Part shown: piece after piece, positions 1 through 6,271 of the stretch
Layout: each line of letters starts with the position of its first letter
Numbering within the stretch: position 1 is the stretch's first letter
Origin: an uncultured Clostridium sp.
Lineage (GTDB): Bacteria > Bacillota > Clostridia > Lachnospirales > Lachnospiraceae
Reading direction: 5' to 3'
Length of the DNA stretch: 12,348 bases
Assembly (NCBI GenBank): GCA_902464345.1
Contig: CABQJA010000058.1
Coordinates: forward strand, 1 to 12,348
Notes under the pieces: model-generated
Told to the model about the DNA's origin: nothing
Databases searched by the model: none
Seen by the model: the letters and a program-made list of their open reading frames with translations, nothing else
Position numbers and translations under genes: made by a program

Positions 1-273
1 CGGTGCATATGACGGCGTCCACCGGACGCCATGCACCCCGTCTCGCGCATTTCCCTGTCGCTTAGCTAAAACTTTTGGGGAGTTCTTTTATATAATCGAG
101 CCCATCGGGCTCCAAAGGTTCGAGGTCTTCGCTTCCGCTTCGGTCGGTGCATATGACGGCGTCCACCGGACGCCATGCACCCCGTCTCGCGCATTTCCCC
201 GTCACTTAGCTAAAACTTTTGGGGAGTTCTTTTATATAATCGAGCCCATCGGGCTCCGAAGGTTCGAGGTCTT
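1..273. repeat. Tandem 144-nt repeat array, unknown family
   Basis: Two head-to-tail copies are present. Copy 1 is 1-144, and copy 2 starts at 145 and matches until about 273. Over the 129 shared bases I count three differences: 56/200 T-C, 60/204 G-A and 114/258 A-G. Copy 1 begins at the window edge, so more copies may lie outside. Each unit has two inverted repeats. The first spans 2-37 (again 146-181): a 7-bp outer stem (GGTGCAT/ATGCACC), a 5-nt bulge, a 7-bp inner stem (GGCGTCC/GGACGCC) and a 3-nt loop. The second spans 98-112 (again 242-256): GAGCCC, ATC, GGGCTC. Neither hairpin has a proper T-tract on either strand. The hairpin segments are richer in GC than the neighbouring genes. Plus-strand frame 2 is open from position 2 to the stop at 386-388, and the period is exactly 48 codons. 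No start codon of that frame lies in the window. I do not recognise the family; an intergenic repeat element or a repeat-protein 3' end are both possible. Confidence 0.9.
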
Positions 274-283
274 AACACAAACT

Positions 284-316
284 AAGGGAGAGGATTTCTT
301 ACGAAACCTCTCCCTT
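284..316 (-). terminator. Probable terminator of the DUF4190 gene
   Basis: A 10-bp perfect stem (284-293 with 307-316, AAGGGAGAGG/CCTCTCCCTT) is extended inward by a TTTC/GAAA pairing past one bulged base, with a 4-nt loop. It lies 34 nt past the stop codon of the minus-strand DUF4190 gene. On the minus strand the tail is only moderately T-rich (TTAGTTTGTGTT), so termination may be imperfect. The hairpin separates the gene from the repeat array. Confidence 0.6.
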
Positions 317-349
317 TCCAGTCTTCTTAAATCTGATCTGACACTATTA

Positions 350-766
350 TTAATAGTTCATATTGTTCACTGCAAGCATAACACCTAAAATTGAATTAAT
401 AATCGTTATAATCAGACCAATACCTGACATAACCGTACCTGCAACCGACATACCCTTTACACTCTTCTTAATGCCGATAATACCAAGAACCAGACCTGCA
501 ATTGTTACCGGGTATCCCATAAACGGAAGACACCATGCAATTAAGCTCACAATACCTAAGATCAATGCTGCAATGCCGATTCCTTTTTTAGGTTCCTCTA
601 CTCCGTTAAATGAGCCTGCATCCGGTGCGGTATAGGTATATGACTTATAATCACCTGCCGTATAACCCGTATCCTGCGTAGTTTCAGTATACTGACTATC
701 TACTGTTGCGTTCACATCTGAAGAATTCTCTCCTACACCGCTGTTGTTCATTTCGTTGTTATCCAT
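350..766 (-). CDS. Small DUF4190-type membrane protein
   Basis: A 138-residue protein of unknown function. Residues 1-60 are hydrophilic, rich in Asn, Thr, Ser, Tyr and acidic residues, and probably disordered; there is no cleavable signal peptide. Hydrophobic segments follow at about 62-81, 85-99 and 107-133, with glycine-rich repeats of the GIxxLxLGIxxL kind and a KGMSVAG stretch. This layout is typical of DUF4190 family proteins in Gram-positive bacteria. The soluble N-terminus with membrane-anchored C-terminal half is seen in the sequence; the family name comes from recognising the motif style. The ATG at 766 has a good AAAGGAG ribosome site a few bases upstream. It appears to be a single-gene unit with its own promoter (839-867) and a hairpin after the stop. 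No role can be assigned. Confidence 0.85.
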   Translation of the reverse strand: MDNNEMNNSGVGENSSDVNATVDSQYTETTQDTGYTAGDYKSYTYTAPDAGSFNGVEEPKKGIGIAALILGIVSLIAWCLPFMGYPVTIAGLVLGIIGIKKSVKGMSVAGTVMSGIGLIITIINSILGVMLAVNNMNY

Positions 767-798
767 TTTTTTCTCCTTTGCCTTTCCTTTTTTTTAAT

Positions 799-812
799 AT
801 CGCAATTGCGAT
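799..812. promoter_or_regulatory. 14-bp perfect palindrome in the DUF4190 leader
   Basis: ATCGCAATTGCGAT is a perfect 14-bp palindrome in the untranslated leader of the DUF4190 gene. It lies about 27 nt downstream of the -10 box and 32 nt before the start codon. A site of this length just after the transcription start would suit an operator for a dimeric repressor, but a chance palindrome or a small RNA hairpin is possible. No cognate regulator is apparent. Confidence 0.4.
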
Positions 813-838
813 GTTTTATCATACGTAGCGTTCTGACT

Positions 839-867
839 ATTATACTATAATGGTATTCATTATGCAA
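839..867 (-). promoter_or_regulatory. Sigma-A type promoter of the DUF4190 gene
   Basis: On the minus strand TTGCAT (862-867) is followed by a 17-nt spacer and a perfect TATAAT (839-844). This is 4/6 and 6/6 to the vegetative consensus with optimal spacing. Transcription would start near 832, giving a leader of about 65 nt before the ATG at 766. The -35 box lies just past the stop of the EAL gene (874), so the small gene can be expressed independently. Confidence 0.72.
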
Positions 868-873
868 TTTTTT

Positions 874-2574
874 TTACTTTTCTTTCTTCTCATTTCCGTT
901 TTCCTGTGAAACCCACATTTTCTCAAACTCTGCTGCCGGAACCGGCCTTGAGAAATAGAAGCCCTGTGCCGTCTGACATCCGTGATCATACAGGAAGTCT
1001 GCCTGTTCTCTAGTCTCTACACCTTCTGCAATAATATCCAGTCCCAGATCGCCGGACATGGATATCACATGGGACACGATTGTTTTACCATGTTCATTCT
1101 CCAGACACTCATCCAGGAATAACCGGTCCATTTTCAGCACATCAAACGGTGTATCCTTTAACATACTGAGTGAAGAAAGCCCGGATCCGAAGTCGTCCAT
1201 CATCAGTGTAAATCCTGCTGTCTTAAAGTCATTCGCATATTGAATCGTCTCCTGATTCTCTGCCGTCTCAGTAATCTCAATCTGTAACAATTCAATCGGA
1301 ATACAATATTTTTTAATCAAATTCTGGATATAGCCTACAACATCGGTTTTACCGAGATAGTTTCTGGATACATTTACCGAAATCGGTACCGGTGTCCGTC
1401 CATCATCCATCCACTTCCGAAGCAGCCGGCAGCAACCTTCCCACATAAACTGATCCAGCTTCAATATAAATCCATTCTTCTCAAATATCGGAATAAATTC
1501 TGCCGGTGATTTGATGTGATTCTCCGAATCAATCCAACGCACCAGTGCCTCTGCTCCTACGATCTTTCCTCTGTTCTTATCATAGGTATATTTCGGCTGC
1601 AGATATATATGAAATTCTCCATTTTCCAGTGCCTGTTCCTCAATTTCCTCAACCCGGGCAACCTGATTATTATCCTGCTTCTGAAGTGCATTAAAAAATG
1701 CTGCTTTCTTCAGTACAGAATTCTTAATGTATACTCTTGCCAATCCCGCTTCATCTCCATGCTTCCGATAAGCTTTGGAGGTTCCAGGTGCAATACTGAT
1801 TCCATAGGACATCTGAAATCTGATATCTCCGCACCGATGAAGTCTGGCATCCAGTATATCAATAAATTCCAGAATCTCCTCATCACTGCCATTATAGTAG
1901 GTGACGATTTCAAACAAATCTGCCGACAACCGGCAATAGATATGATCATTGTCGCACATAACCTCCAATGTATCGGAAATGTACTTTAAGATCTCATCTC
2001 CCTTATCACTGCCATAGGTCTCATTAATATAACGGAATTTCCGGATATCAAACTGGATAAATGCATACTGCCGCTCCGGATTTTTCTCCATGAACCGTGC
2101 TATACGGTTAATGAAAATCGCCGGATTCTTATCATTTGAAAAACTCATAAGAATCTCCCGATCTTCCAACTCTTTTCTGCTCAGAATCTTCGCCTTTCCG
2201 ACATAAGCCCGGATCAGCCCCTGTTCATCCAAGTCCAGATAAAGCCGGATCCGCACCAGTTCTTTTCCGGGTGAATGCTCCTTGACCCGGATCTCTGCCG
2301 ATAATTCCTGCATATGTATCGATTCTGTCATACCTTGTTTTATACGTTCGTACAGATTAATTACTTTTCCCCGGTCCTCAGAATCAATCCAGTCATTCTG
2401 ATAGATACTCTCCAGAAAATCCTGCTGTTCCATAATTTTAACCGGCAAATAACTATTCTCCTCAATATAGGAATATCCCGTCTGTAAATTCTTATAAAAG
2501 TAAATACCATCTAAATGTTCACTTCGGATCCTCGGGATATTCTTCTTATCTTCTTCCTGTCCCTTTTTATCCAT
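874..2574 (-). CDS. PAS-like/degenerate GGDEF/EAL protein, likely c-di-GMP phosphodiesterase
   Basis: A 566-residue protein with no signal peptide or membrane segment, so cytosolic. Residues about 20-135 look like a PAS-type sensory region. Residues about 140-300 form a GGDEF fold, but the signature loop reads SADLF (217-221) and there is no RxxD inhibitory site just before it, so diguanylate cyclase activity is very unlikely. An Asp in FDIRKF (D176) is kept. Residues about 305-560 form an EAL domain with the residues expected for c-di-GMP hydrolysis: E342 in EAL, N401, E436, D460-D461 in DDFGSG, K481, E517 in AEGVE and Q537. The inference is a phosphodiesterase in which the dead GGDEF domain may act as a GTP sensor or scaffold. 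The gene lies downstream of serS beyond a strong terminator, so it should have its own promoter in the short gap, though I cannot identify it with confidence. The start is ATG at 2574, with a GAGGG ribosome site upstream. No specific gene name can be given. Confidence 0.9.
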   Translation of the reverse strand: MDKKGQEEDKKNIPRIRSEHLDGIYFYKNLQTGYSYIEENSYLPVKIMEQQDFLESIYQNDWIDSEDRGKVINLYERIKQGMTESIHMQELSAEIRVKEHSPGKELVRIRLYLDLDEQGLIRAYVGKAKILSRKELEDREILMSFSNDKNPAIFINRIARFMEKNPERQYAFIQFDIRKFRYINETYGSDKGDEILKYISDTLEVMCDNDHIYCRLSADLFEIVTYYNGSDEEILEFIDILDARLHRCGDIRFQMSYGISIAPGTSKAYRKHGDEAGLARVYIKNSVLKKAAFFNALQKQDNNQVARVEEIEEQALENGEFHIYLQPKYTYDKNRGKIVGAEALVRWIDSENHIKSPAEFIPIFEKNGFILKLDQFMWEGCCRLLRKWMDDGRTPVPISVNVSRNYLGKTDVVGYIQNLIKKYCIPIELLQIEITETAENQETIQYANDFKTAGFTLMMDDFGSGLSSLSMLKDTPFDVLKMDRLFLDECLENEHGKTIVSHVISMSGDLGLDIIAEGVETREQADFLYDHGCQTAQGFYFSRPVPAAEFEKMWVSQENGNEKKEK

Positions 2575-2635
2575 TCAATCACCCTCATCAAAATAGATTT
2601 TCTATCAATCCCCGTACACAAATACTCTCGTCAGG

Positions 2636-2675
2636 AAGAAAAAACAGGTATATTGTACTACATATATACCTGTTT
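2636..2675 (-). terminator. Strong intrinsic terminator of serS
   Basis: A perfect 12-bp stem (2642-2653 with 2664-2675, AAACAGGTATAT/ATATACCTGTTT) has a 10-nt loop. On the minus strand it is followed directly by a run of T (TTTTTTCTTCC, including stem bases). It lies 55 nt past the serS stop codon and separates serS from the EAL gene. A shorter dyad, GTAAC-N6-GTTAC at 2683-2698, lies between it and serS. Confidence 0.85.
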
Positions 2676-2730
2676 CTGCCTCGTAACTTTAATGTTACCT
2701 TTATGATATCACATTTTTCAGTTTTTTACA

Positions 2731-4011
2731 CTAGCGAATTTCAGTTTTTCCGCCCATATATGGCTGTAATGCCTTTGGAATTTTCACACTGCCATCTGCC
2801 TGCAGATTATTCTCCAAGAATGCGATCAGCATTCTTGGAGGAGCTACAACTGTATTATTCAGTGTGTGAGCCAGATATTTCTGTCCATCCGTACCCTTTA
2901 CACGAATACGCAGTCTTCTTGCCTGTGCATCTCCCAGATTGGAGCAGCTGCCTACCTCGAAATACTTCTTCTGTCTCGGTGACCATGCTTCTACATCGAC
3001 AGACTTCACCTTCAGATCTGCCAGATCTCCGGAACAGCATTCCAGTGTACGCACCGGAATATCCATAGAACGGAACAGGTCAACCGTATTCTGCCATAAT
3101 TTATCAAACCACATCTTGCTCTCTTCCGGCTTACAGATTACAATCATCTCCTGCTTCTCAAACTGATGGATACGATATACACCACGCTCTTCCAGACCAT
3201 GCGCGCCCTTCTCCTTACGGAAACATGGAGAATAGCTGGTCAGTGTCTGCGGAAGCTGATCCTCTGGGATCATCGTATCAATAAACTTACCGATCATGGA
3301 ATGCTCGCTGGTTCCGATCAGATAAAGATCTTCACCCTCGATCTTATACATCATGGCATCCATCTCTGCAAAGCTCATAACACCTGTCACCACATCACTA
3401 CGGATCATAAACGGCGGAACACAATACGTAAATCCACGGTCGATCATGAAATCTCTTGCATATGCGATAACTGCTGAATGCAGTCTTGCAATATCACCCA
3501 TCAGATAATAGAAACCGTTACCGGCCACACGGCGTGCAGCATCCAGATCGATTCCGTTAAACTTCTCCATGATCTCTGTATGATATGGAATTTCATAATC
3601 CGGAACTACCGGCTCACCAAACCGCTCTACCTCTACGTTCTCACTGTCATCCTTACCGATCGGTACAGATGGATCGATGATATTCGGGATCGTCATCATG
3701 ATCTTCTTAATCTTCTCCTGAAGCTCCGGCTCCTTAGCCTCTAACTCCGCCAGTCTGGAGGAAGATTCTGCAACCTTCTTCTTAATCTCTTCTGCTTCTT
3801 CCTTTTTCCCCTGTGCCATTAAGCCGCCAATCTGCTTGGACAGCTGATTCTTCTCTGCACGAAGACTGTCTGCTTCCTGCTGTGTCTTACGACTCTCTGC
3901 ATCCAGTTCAATTACTTCGTCTACCAGCGGAAGCTTACTGTCCTGAAATTTATTTTTAATGTTCTGTTTTACAATGTCCGGGTTTTCCCTAAGGAATTTA
4001 ATATCTAACAT
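2731..4011 (-). CDS. serS: Seryl-tRNA synthetase (divergent motif 3 type)
   Basis: A class II aminoacyl-tRNA synthetase that charges tRNA-Ser with serine in the cytosol. It has 426 residues, the usual length. Residues about 1-110 form the N-terminal tRNA-binding domain; the Lys/Glu-rich stretch at about 35-105 is the long antiparallel coiled coil. The catalytic core follows with the TSE motif (234-236), motif 2 from CFRKEKG (263-269) to RIHQFEK (280-286) and motif 3 at 384-400 with R393. Motif 3 reads LNNTVVAPPRMLIAFLEN, where the common bacterial enzyme has an LNGSGLAVGR-like stretch, and TSEHSM replaces TSE-(V/L)P. So this is a divergent bacterial subgroup, and the genome may carry a second, conventional copy. 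The start is ATG at 4011 with an excellent GGAGGAG ribosome site. The gene is 84 nt downstream of fabH with a candidate promoter in the gap and no clear terminator, so read-through from fabH is possible. The leader is too short for a T-box. Confidence 0.95.
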   Translation of the reverse strand: MLDIKFLRENPDIVKQNIKNKFQDSKLPLVDEVIELDAESRKTQQEADSLRAEKNQLSKQIGGLMAQGKKEEAEEIKKKVAESSSRLAELEAKEPELQEKIKKIMMTIPNIIDPSVPIGKDDSENVEVERFGEPVVPDYEIPYHTEIMEKFNGIDLDAARRVAGNGFYYLMGDIARLHSAVIAYARDFMIDRGFTYCVPPFMIRSDVVTGVMSFAEMDAMMYKIEGEDLYLIGTSEHSMIGKFIDTMIPEDQLPQTLTSYSPCFRKEKGAHGLEERGVYRIHQFEKQEMIVICKPEESKMWFDKLWQNTVDLFRSMDIPVRTLECCSGDLADLKVKSVDVEAWSPRQKKYFEVGSCSNLGDAQARRLRIRVKGTDGQKYLAHTLNNTVVAPPRMLIAFLENNLQADGSVKIPKALQPYMGGKTEIR

Positions 4012-4056
4012 GTTTCTCCTCCTGCTCTGATGTTATCTTTCCTCTAACGTGTCTAG

Positions 4057-4083
4057 TTTATACCATTTTTTACATCTTTGCAA
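4057..4083 (-). promoter_or_regulatory. Candidate serS promoter
   Basis: On the minus strand TTGCAA (4078-4083) and TATAAA (4057-4062) lie 15 nt apart in the 84-nt gap between the fabH stop and the serS start. The boxes match well but the spacer is shorter than the ideal 17 nt. The implied leader is about 40 nt. Confidence 0.4.
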
Positions 4084-4095
4084 GACCCAGCCCTG

Positions 4096-5082
4096 CTACC
4101 AGATGAGTGCAGTTGCGCCATAGGTCAGGCCGGCACCGAAGCCGGACAATACCAGTTTCTCACCCCGCTCCAGCTTTCCTTCACGATTCAATTCATCAAG
4201 CAATACCGGAATACTTGCAGATGACATATTTCCATAATTCTGCAGATTCATCGGAAACTTCTCTTCAGGCTCTCCGAGACGCTTTGCAATTGACTGAATG
4301 ATTCTTGCATTCGCCTGATGTAACACATAATGGCCAACCTCTTCCTTCTGCCATCCGGCTTTATCAAGTACCTCCTGGACACTTTCCGGCACCTGACTAA
4401 TGGCGAACCGGAACACCTCCTGCCCGTTCATCTCCAGATAACCTGTACCGGGTGCCTCTTCTTCCGTCGCAGCCGCCTCACGGAACGGATTAGTAACAGT
4501 ACCCTCGTACCGATACAATGCCATACCTTTCTTTCCGTTTGCACCCTGCACCATTGCAGTTACACCTTCCGTACCTTCCTGCTTTTCCACGACCGCCGCA
4601 CCGGCACCGTCGCCAAACAGTATACAGGAGGAACGATCATTCCAGTCCACAATTTTTGTCAGGACTTCCGCTCCTACGATCAGTGCATTCTTATACATAC
4701 CACATTCGATATATGCGGTCGCCGAATTCAGTGCAAACAGGAAGCCTGCACAGGCTGCATTGATATCATATGCAACCGCCTGATCTGCACCGATTGCCGC
4801 CTGGATCTCACATGCCAGACAAGGGAACGTACAGTCCGGTGATACCGTAGCCGCCAGAATAATATCAATATCCTCCGGTTTCTTTCCGGCATTTTCCAAT
4901 GCCCGTCTACATGCCTCTGCTGCCAGAGATGTAGTAGTCTCTGTCGTTGCCGCATGTCTGCTTGCGATTCCTGTTCGTTCCTTGATCCATACATCCGATG
5001 TATCCAGAAACGTCTCCAGCTCCTCATTCTTTACGATTCGATCCGGAATTGCACTTCCGGTTCCGATAATTCTTACTGCCAT
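4096..5082 (-). CDS. fabH: Beta-ketoacyl-ACP synthase III (FabH)
   Basis: It starts fatty acid synthesis by condensing an acyl-CoA primer with malonyl-ACP. The protein has 328 residues with a thiolase fold. The catalytic triad is C111 in NAACAG, H255 in HQANAR and N285 in NYGNMSS; FGDGAGA (157-163) and the C-terminal GFGAGLTYGA are also typical. The start at 5082 is chosen because MAVRIIGTGS matches the usual FabH N-terminus and an AAAGGA ribosome site lies 6 nt upstream. The frame stays open to an ATG at 5178, but that extension is 32 Lys/Arg/Glu/Gln-rich residues unlike FabH. Unlike the other fab genes here, it is cut off from the operon by a terminator and a 263-nt gap, so it probably has its own promoter and could be regulated separately. 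Branched or straight-chain primer preference cannot be told from the sequence. Confidence 0.96.
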   Translation of the reverse strand: MAVRIIGTGSAIPDRIVKNEELETFLDTSDVWIKERTGIASRHAATTETTTSLAAEACRRALENAGKKPEDIDIILAATVSPDCTFPCLACEIQAAIGADQAVAYDINAACAGFLFALNSATAYIECGMYKNALIVGAEVLTKIVDWNDRSSCILFGDGAGAAVVEKQEGTEGVTAMVQGANGKKGMALYRYEGTVTNPFREAAATEEEAPGTGYLEMNGQEVFRFAISQVPESVQEVLDKAGWQKEEVGHYVLHQANARIIQSIAKRLGEPEEKFPMNLQNYGNMSSASIPVLLDELNREGKLERGEKLVLSGFGAGLTYGATALIW

Positions 5083-5296
5083 CCTGTATCCTTTCCTTTT
5101 GTATTGTTTTCTGTTCGATTGTTTTTCTGTTGTTTCCTTCTGTTTTTCTTTTCTGTCGTACCTTTTATCTACTGCCATTTTTATGGTCCAACCCCTGCCT
5201 ACCGGGTCTTTTCATATATACTGGACTTGAATTCTATTCTCTGTCTTTTTTCAAACTATAGCAGATAGTATAAAAAACTACTTCCCATAAACCTAC
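5083..5296 (-). other. fabH leader and promoter region
   Basis: This gap between the operon terminator and fabH must hold the fabH promoter if the terminator works. TATACT and TATAGT near 5256-5272 on the minus strand are possible -10 boxes, but I find no well-spaced -35 box. A dyad ACTAT-N5-ATAGT (5255-5269) overlaps these boxes and could be an operator; the adjacent TAGTTTGA resembles half of a FabT-type box, but the other half is missing. The 5083-5178 part is strongly purine-rich on the coding strand. Confidence 0.4.
5089..5094 (-). promoter_or_regulatory. Ribosome binding site deciding the fabH start
   Basis: AAAGGA on the minus strand sits 6 nt before the ATG at 5082. It supports the shorter start, which also begins with the FabH N-terminal motif, over the in-frame ATG at 5178. 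Confidence 0.7.
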
Positions 5297-5329
5297 AAAA
5301 GCAGCAGGATCCTTGCTCCTGCTGCTTTT
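5297..5329 (-). terminator. Terminator after the FAS II operon
   Basis: A perfect 13-bp stem (5297-5309 with 5317-5329, AAAAGCAGCAGGA/TCCTGCTGCTTTT) with a 7-nt loop starts 17 nt past the regulator stop codon. The T-run is part of the stem, and the tail after it on the minus strand is GTAGG, so the U-tract is short. The symmetrical A/T ends would allow action in both directions, but no plus-strand gene points at it. It divides the acpP-to-regulator unit from fabH. Confidence 0.8.
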
Positions 5330-5345
5330 AGCTATTACATTGTTA

Positions 5346-5813
5346 TTACTTTTTCTCATCCTGCTGCCCGCGCAGCTCCAGTTCAACCTCCGGCATTAAC
5401 TCATCCTTCATAATAGTCAGTACCCGGTCAAAGACCTCCACGTCTTCCTTGCTGCATCGTTCCTTTACCCGTTTCAGTACTTCATCTACATAAGACTGGC
5501 TCATATTATAGTATTTATAATATTTATCTGTCACCTTCAGATGATATTCCCGCTTATCCGTTTCCGACTGGACCTTTTCCACATAGCCTTTCTGAATCAG
5601 ACTGTTTACCTTATAGGTCGCATTCGGAGAAGATATATTCACGAAGCTGGCGAACTCATTAATCGTAGGATTATTTAATGCTCCTATGATCTCCGCACAG
5701 AATGCTTCCACCGTTGTCAGGCTTAATTCCCGGTTGGGCGCCTGTGCAAACACATTCTGGTAATATCGGATCTTAAATTTTTTATATACTTCCGAAAATG
5801 ATTGTTCTATCAT
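5346..5813 (-). CDS. MarR-family regulator, FabT-like
   Basis: A 155-residue winged-helix DNA-binding protein. The helix-turn-helix is at about residues 48-77 (TINEFASFVNISSPNATYKV) and the wing at about 80-93 contains DKRE (86-89), the usual MarR wing signature. The flanking helices 1-45 and 97-145 would form the dimer interface. It is the last gene of the FAS II operon, 19 nt after fabZ, and such regulators in Firmicutes fatty acid clusters (FabT of streptococci) repress the fab genes in response to acyl-ACP. That role here is inferred from family and position. I choose the ATG at 5813 because AGAGGGAG lies right before it. The same frame is open to a TTG at 5852, which would overlap fabZ and has no ribosome site. 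Its location at the end of the operon means it is probably co-expressed with the genes it may repress, a feedback arrangement. Confidence 0.88.
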   Translation of the reverse strand: MIEQSFSEVYKKFKIRYYQNVFAQAPNRELSLTTVEAFCAEIIGALNNPTINEFASFVNISSPNATYKVNSLIQKGYVEKVQSETDKREYHLKVTDKYYKYYNMSQSYVDEVLKRVKERCSKEDVEVFDRVLTIMKDELMPEVELELRGQQDEKK

Positions 5814-5815
5814 AT

Positions 5816-5823
5816 CTCCCTCT
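5816..5823 (-). promoter_or_regulatory. Ribosome binding site deciding the regulator start
   Basis: AGAGGGAG on the minus strand precedes the ATG at 5813 with a very short spacer. The upstream TTG at 5852 has nothing similar, so translation from 5813 is preferred. Confidence 0.6.
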
Positions 5824-5832
5824 ACAGGTACT

Positions 5833-6270
5833 TTATTTTTCTTCTGCTCCAATTACAAAGGAAAGTTCTGCCTGTGCTGCTACTTTCCCATCTACTTTCG
5901 CAACAGCTTTTCCGAATCCGATCGGGCCGCGACGCTCCGTAATCTCGCATTCCAGGGTTAACACATCTCCCGGTACGACCTGCTTCCGGAATCTGGCATT
6001 CTTAATACCGCCGAAAAATGCGATTTTTCCTTTGTTTTCTTCTTCACAGAGAATTGCAACTGCACCAACCTGTGCCAGTGCTTCTATGATCAGAACTCCC
6101 GGCATAACATGCTGCTGTGGAAAATGTCCGCAGAAGAACAATTCATTTACGGATACGCATTTGATTCCCTTTGCGCTCTTTCCCGGTTCACACTCTACGA
6201 TCTTATCAACCAGCTGGAACGGATAACGATGCGGAATGATCTCCTGAATCTGATTTGAATTTAATTCCAT
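5833..6270 (-). CDS. fabZ: (3R)-hydroxyacyl-ACP dehydratase
   Basis: It removes water from 3-hydroxyacyl-ACP to give trans-2-enoyl-ACP in the elongation cycle. The protein has 145 residues, standard for a hot-dog-fold FabZ. The substrate motif HRYPFQLVD is at 14-22. The catalytic residues are H49 in GHFP and E63 in PGVLIIEALAQ. The ATG at 6270 is chosen because it has AGGAGG six bases upstream, begins one base after the fabF stop, and gives the normal FabZ N-terminus (MELNSNQIQEIIPHRYP). A longer frame to 6321 runs back into fabF. It is coupled tightly to fabF. No accB precedes it and no accC follows, unlike many Firmicutes clusters. No FabA or FabM/FabN-type isomerase is seen, so a source of unsaturated chains is not evident here. 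Confidence 0.96.
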   Translation of the reverse strand: MELNSNQIQEIIPHRYPFQLVDKIVECEPGKSAKGIKCVSVNELFFCGHFPQQHVMPGVLIIEALAQVGAVAILCEEENKGKIAFFGGIKNARFRKQVVPGDVLTLECEITERRGPIGFGKAVAKVDGKVAAQAELSFVIGAEEK

Positions 6271-6271
6271 A

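Noticed and set aside
1..273. CRISPR array or tRNA-like element
   Set aside because: The 144-nt units are near identical throughout with no repeat/spacer alternation; GGTTCGAGGTC resembles a T-arm but no acceptor or anticodon arms can be drawn.
1516..1989. Plus-strand open frame inside the EAL gene, and similar plus-strand frames across all the fab and acc genes
   Set aside because: They are antisense shadows of well-supported genes, with no ribosome sites, family motifs or sensible composition.
4012..4095. T-box riboswitch upstream of serS
   Set aside because: The gap is only 84 nt and holds no T-box sequence or terminator hairpin.
5083..5178. 32-residue N-terminal extension of FabH from an in-frame ATG at 5178
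   Set aside because: It is low-complexity Lys/Arg/Glu/Gln, unlike FabH; the ATG at 5082 gives the standard N-terminus and has an AAAGGA site at 6 nt.
5814..5852. TTG start for the MarR-type regulator
   Set aside because: It has no ribosome site and overlaps fabZ; the ATG at 5813 is preceded by AGAGGGAG.
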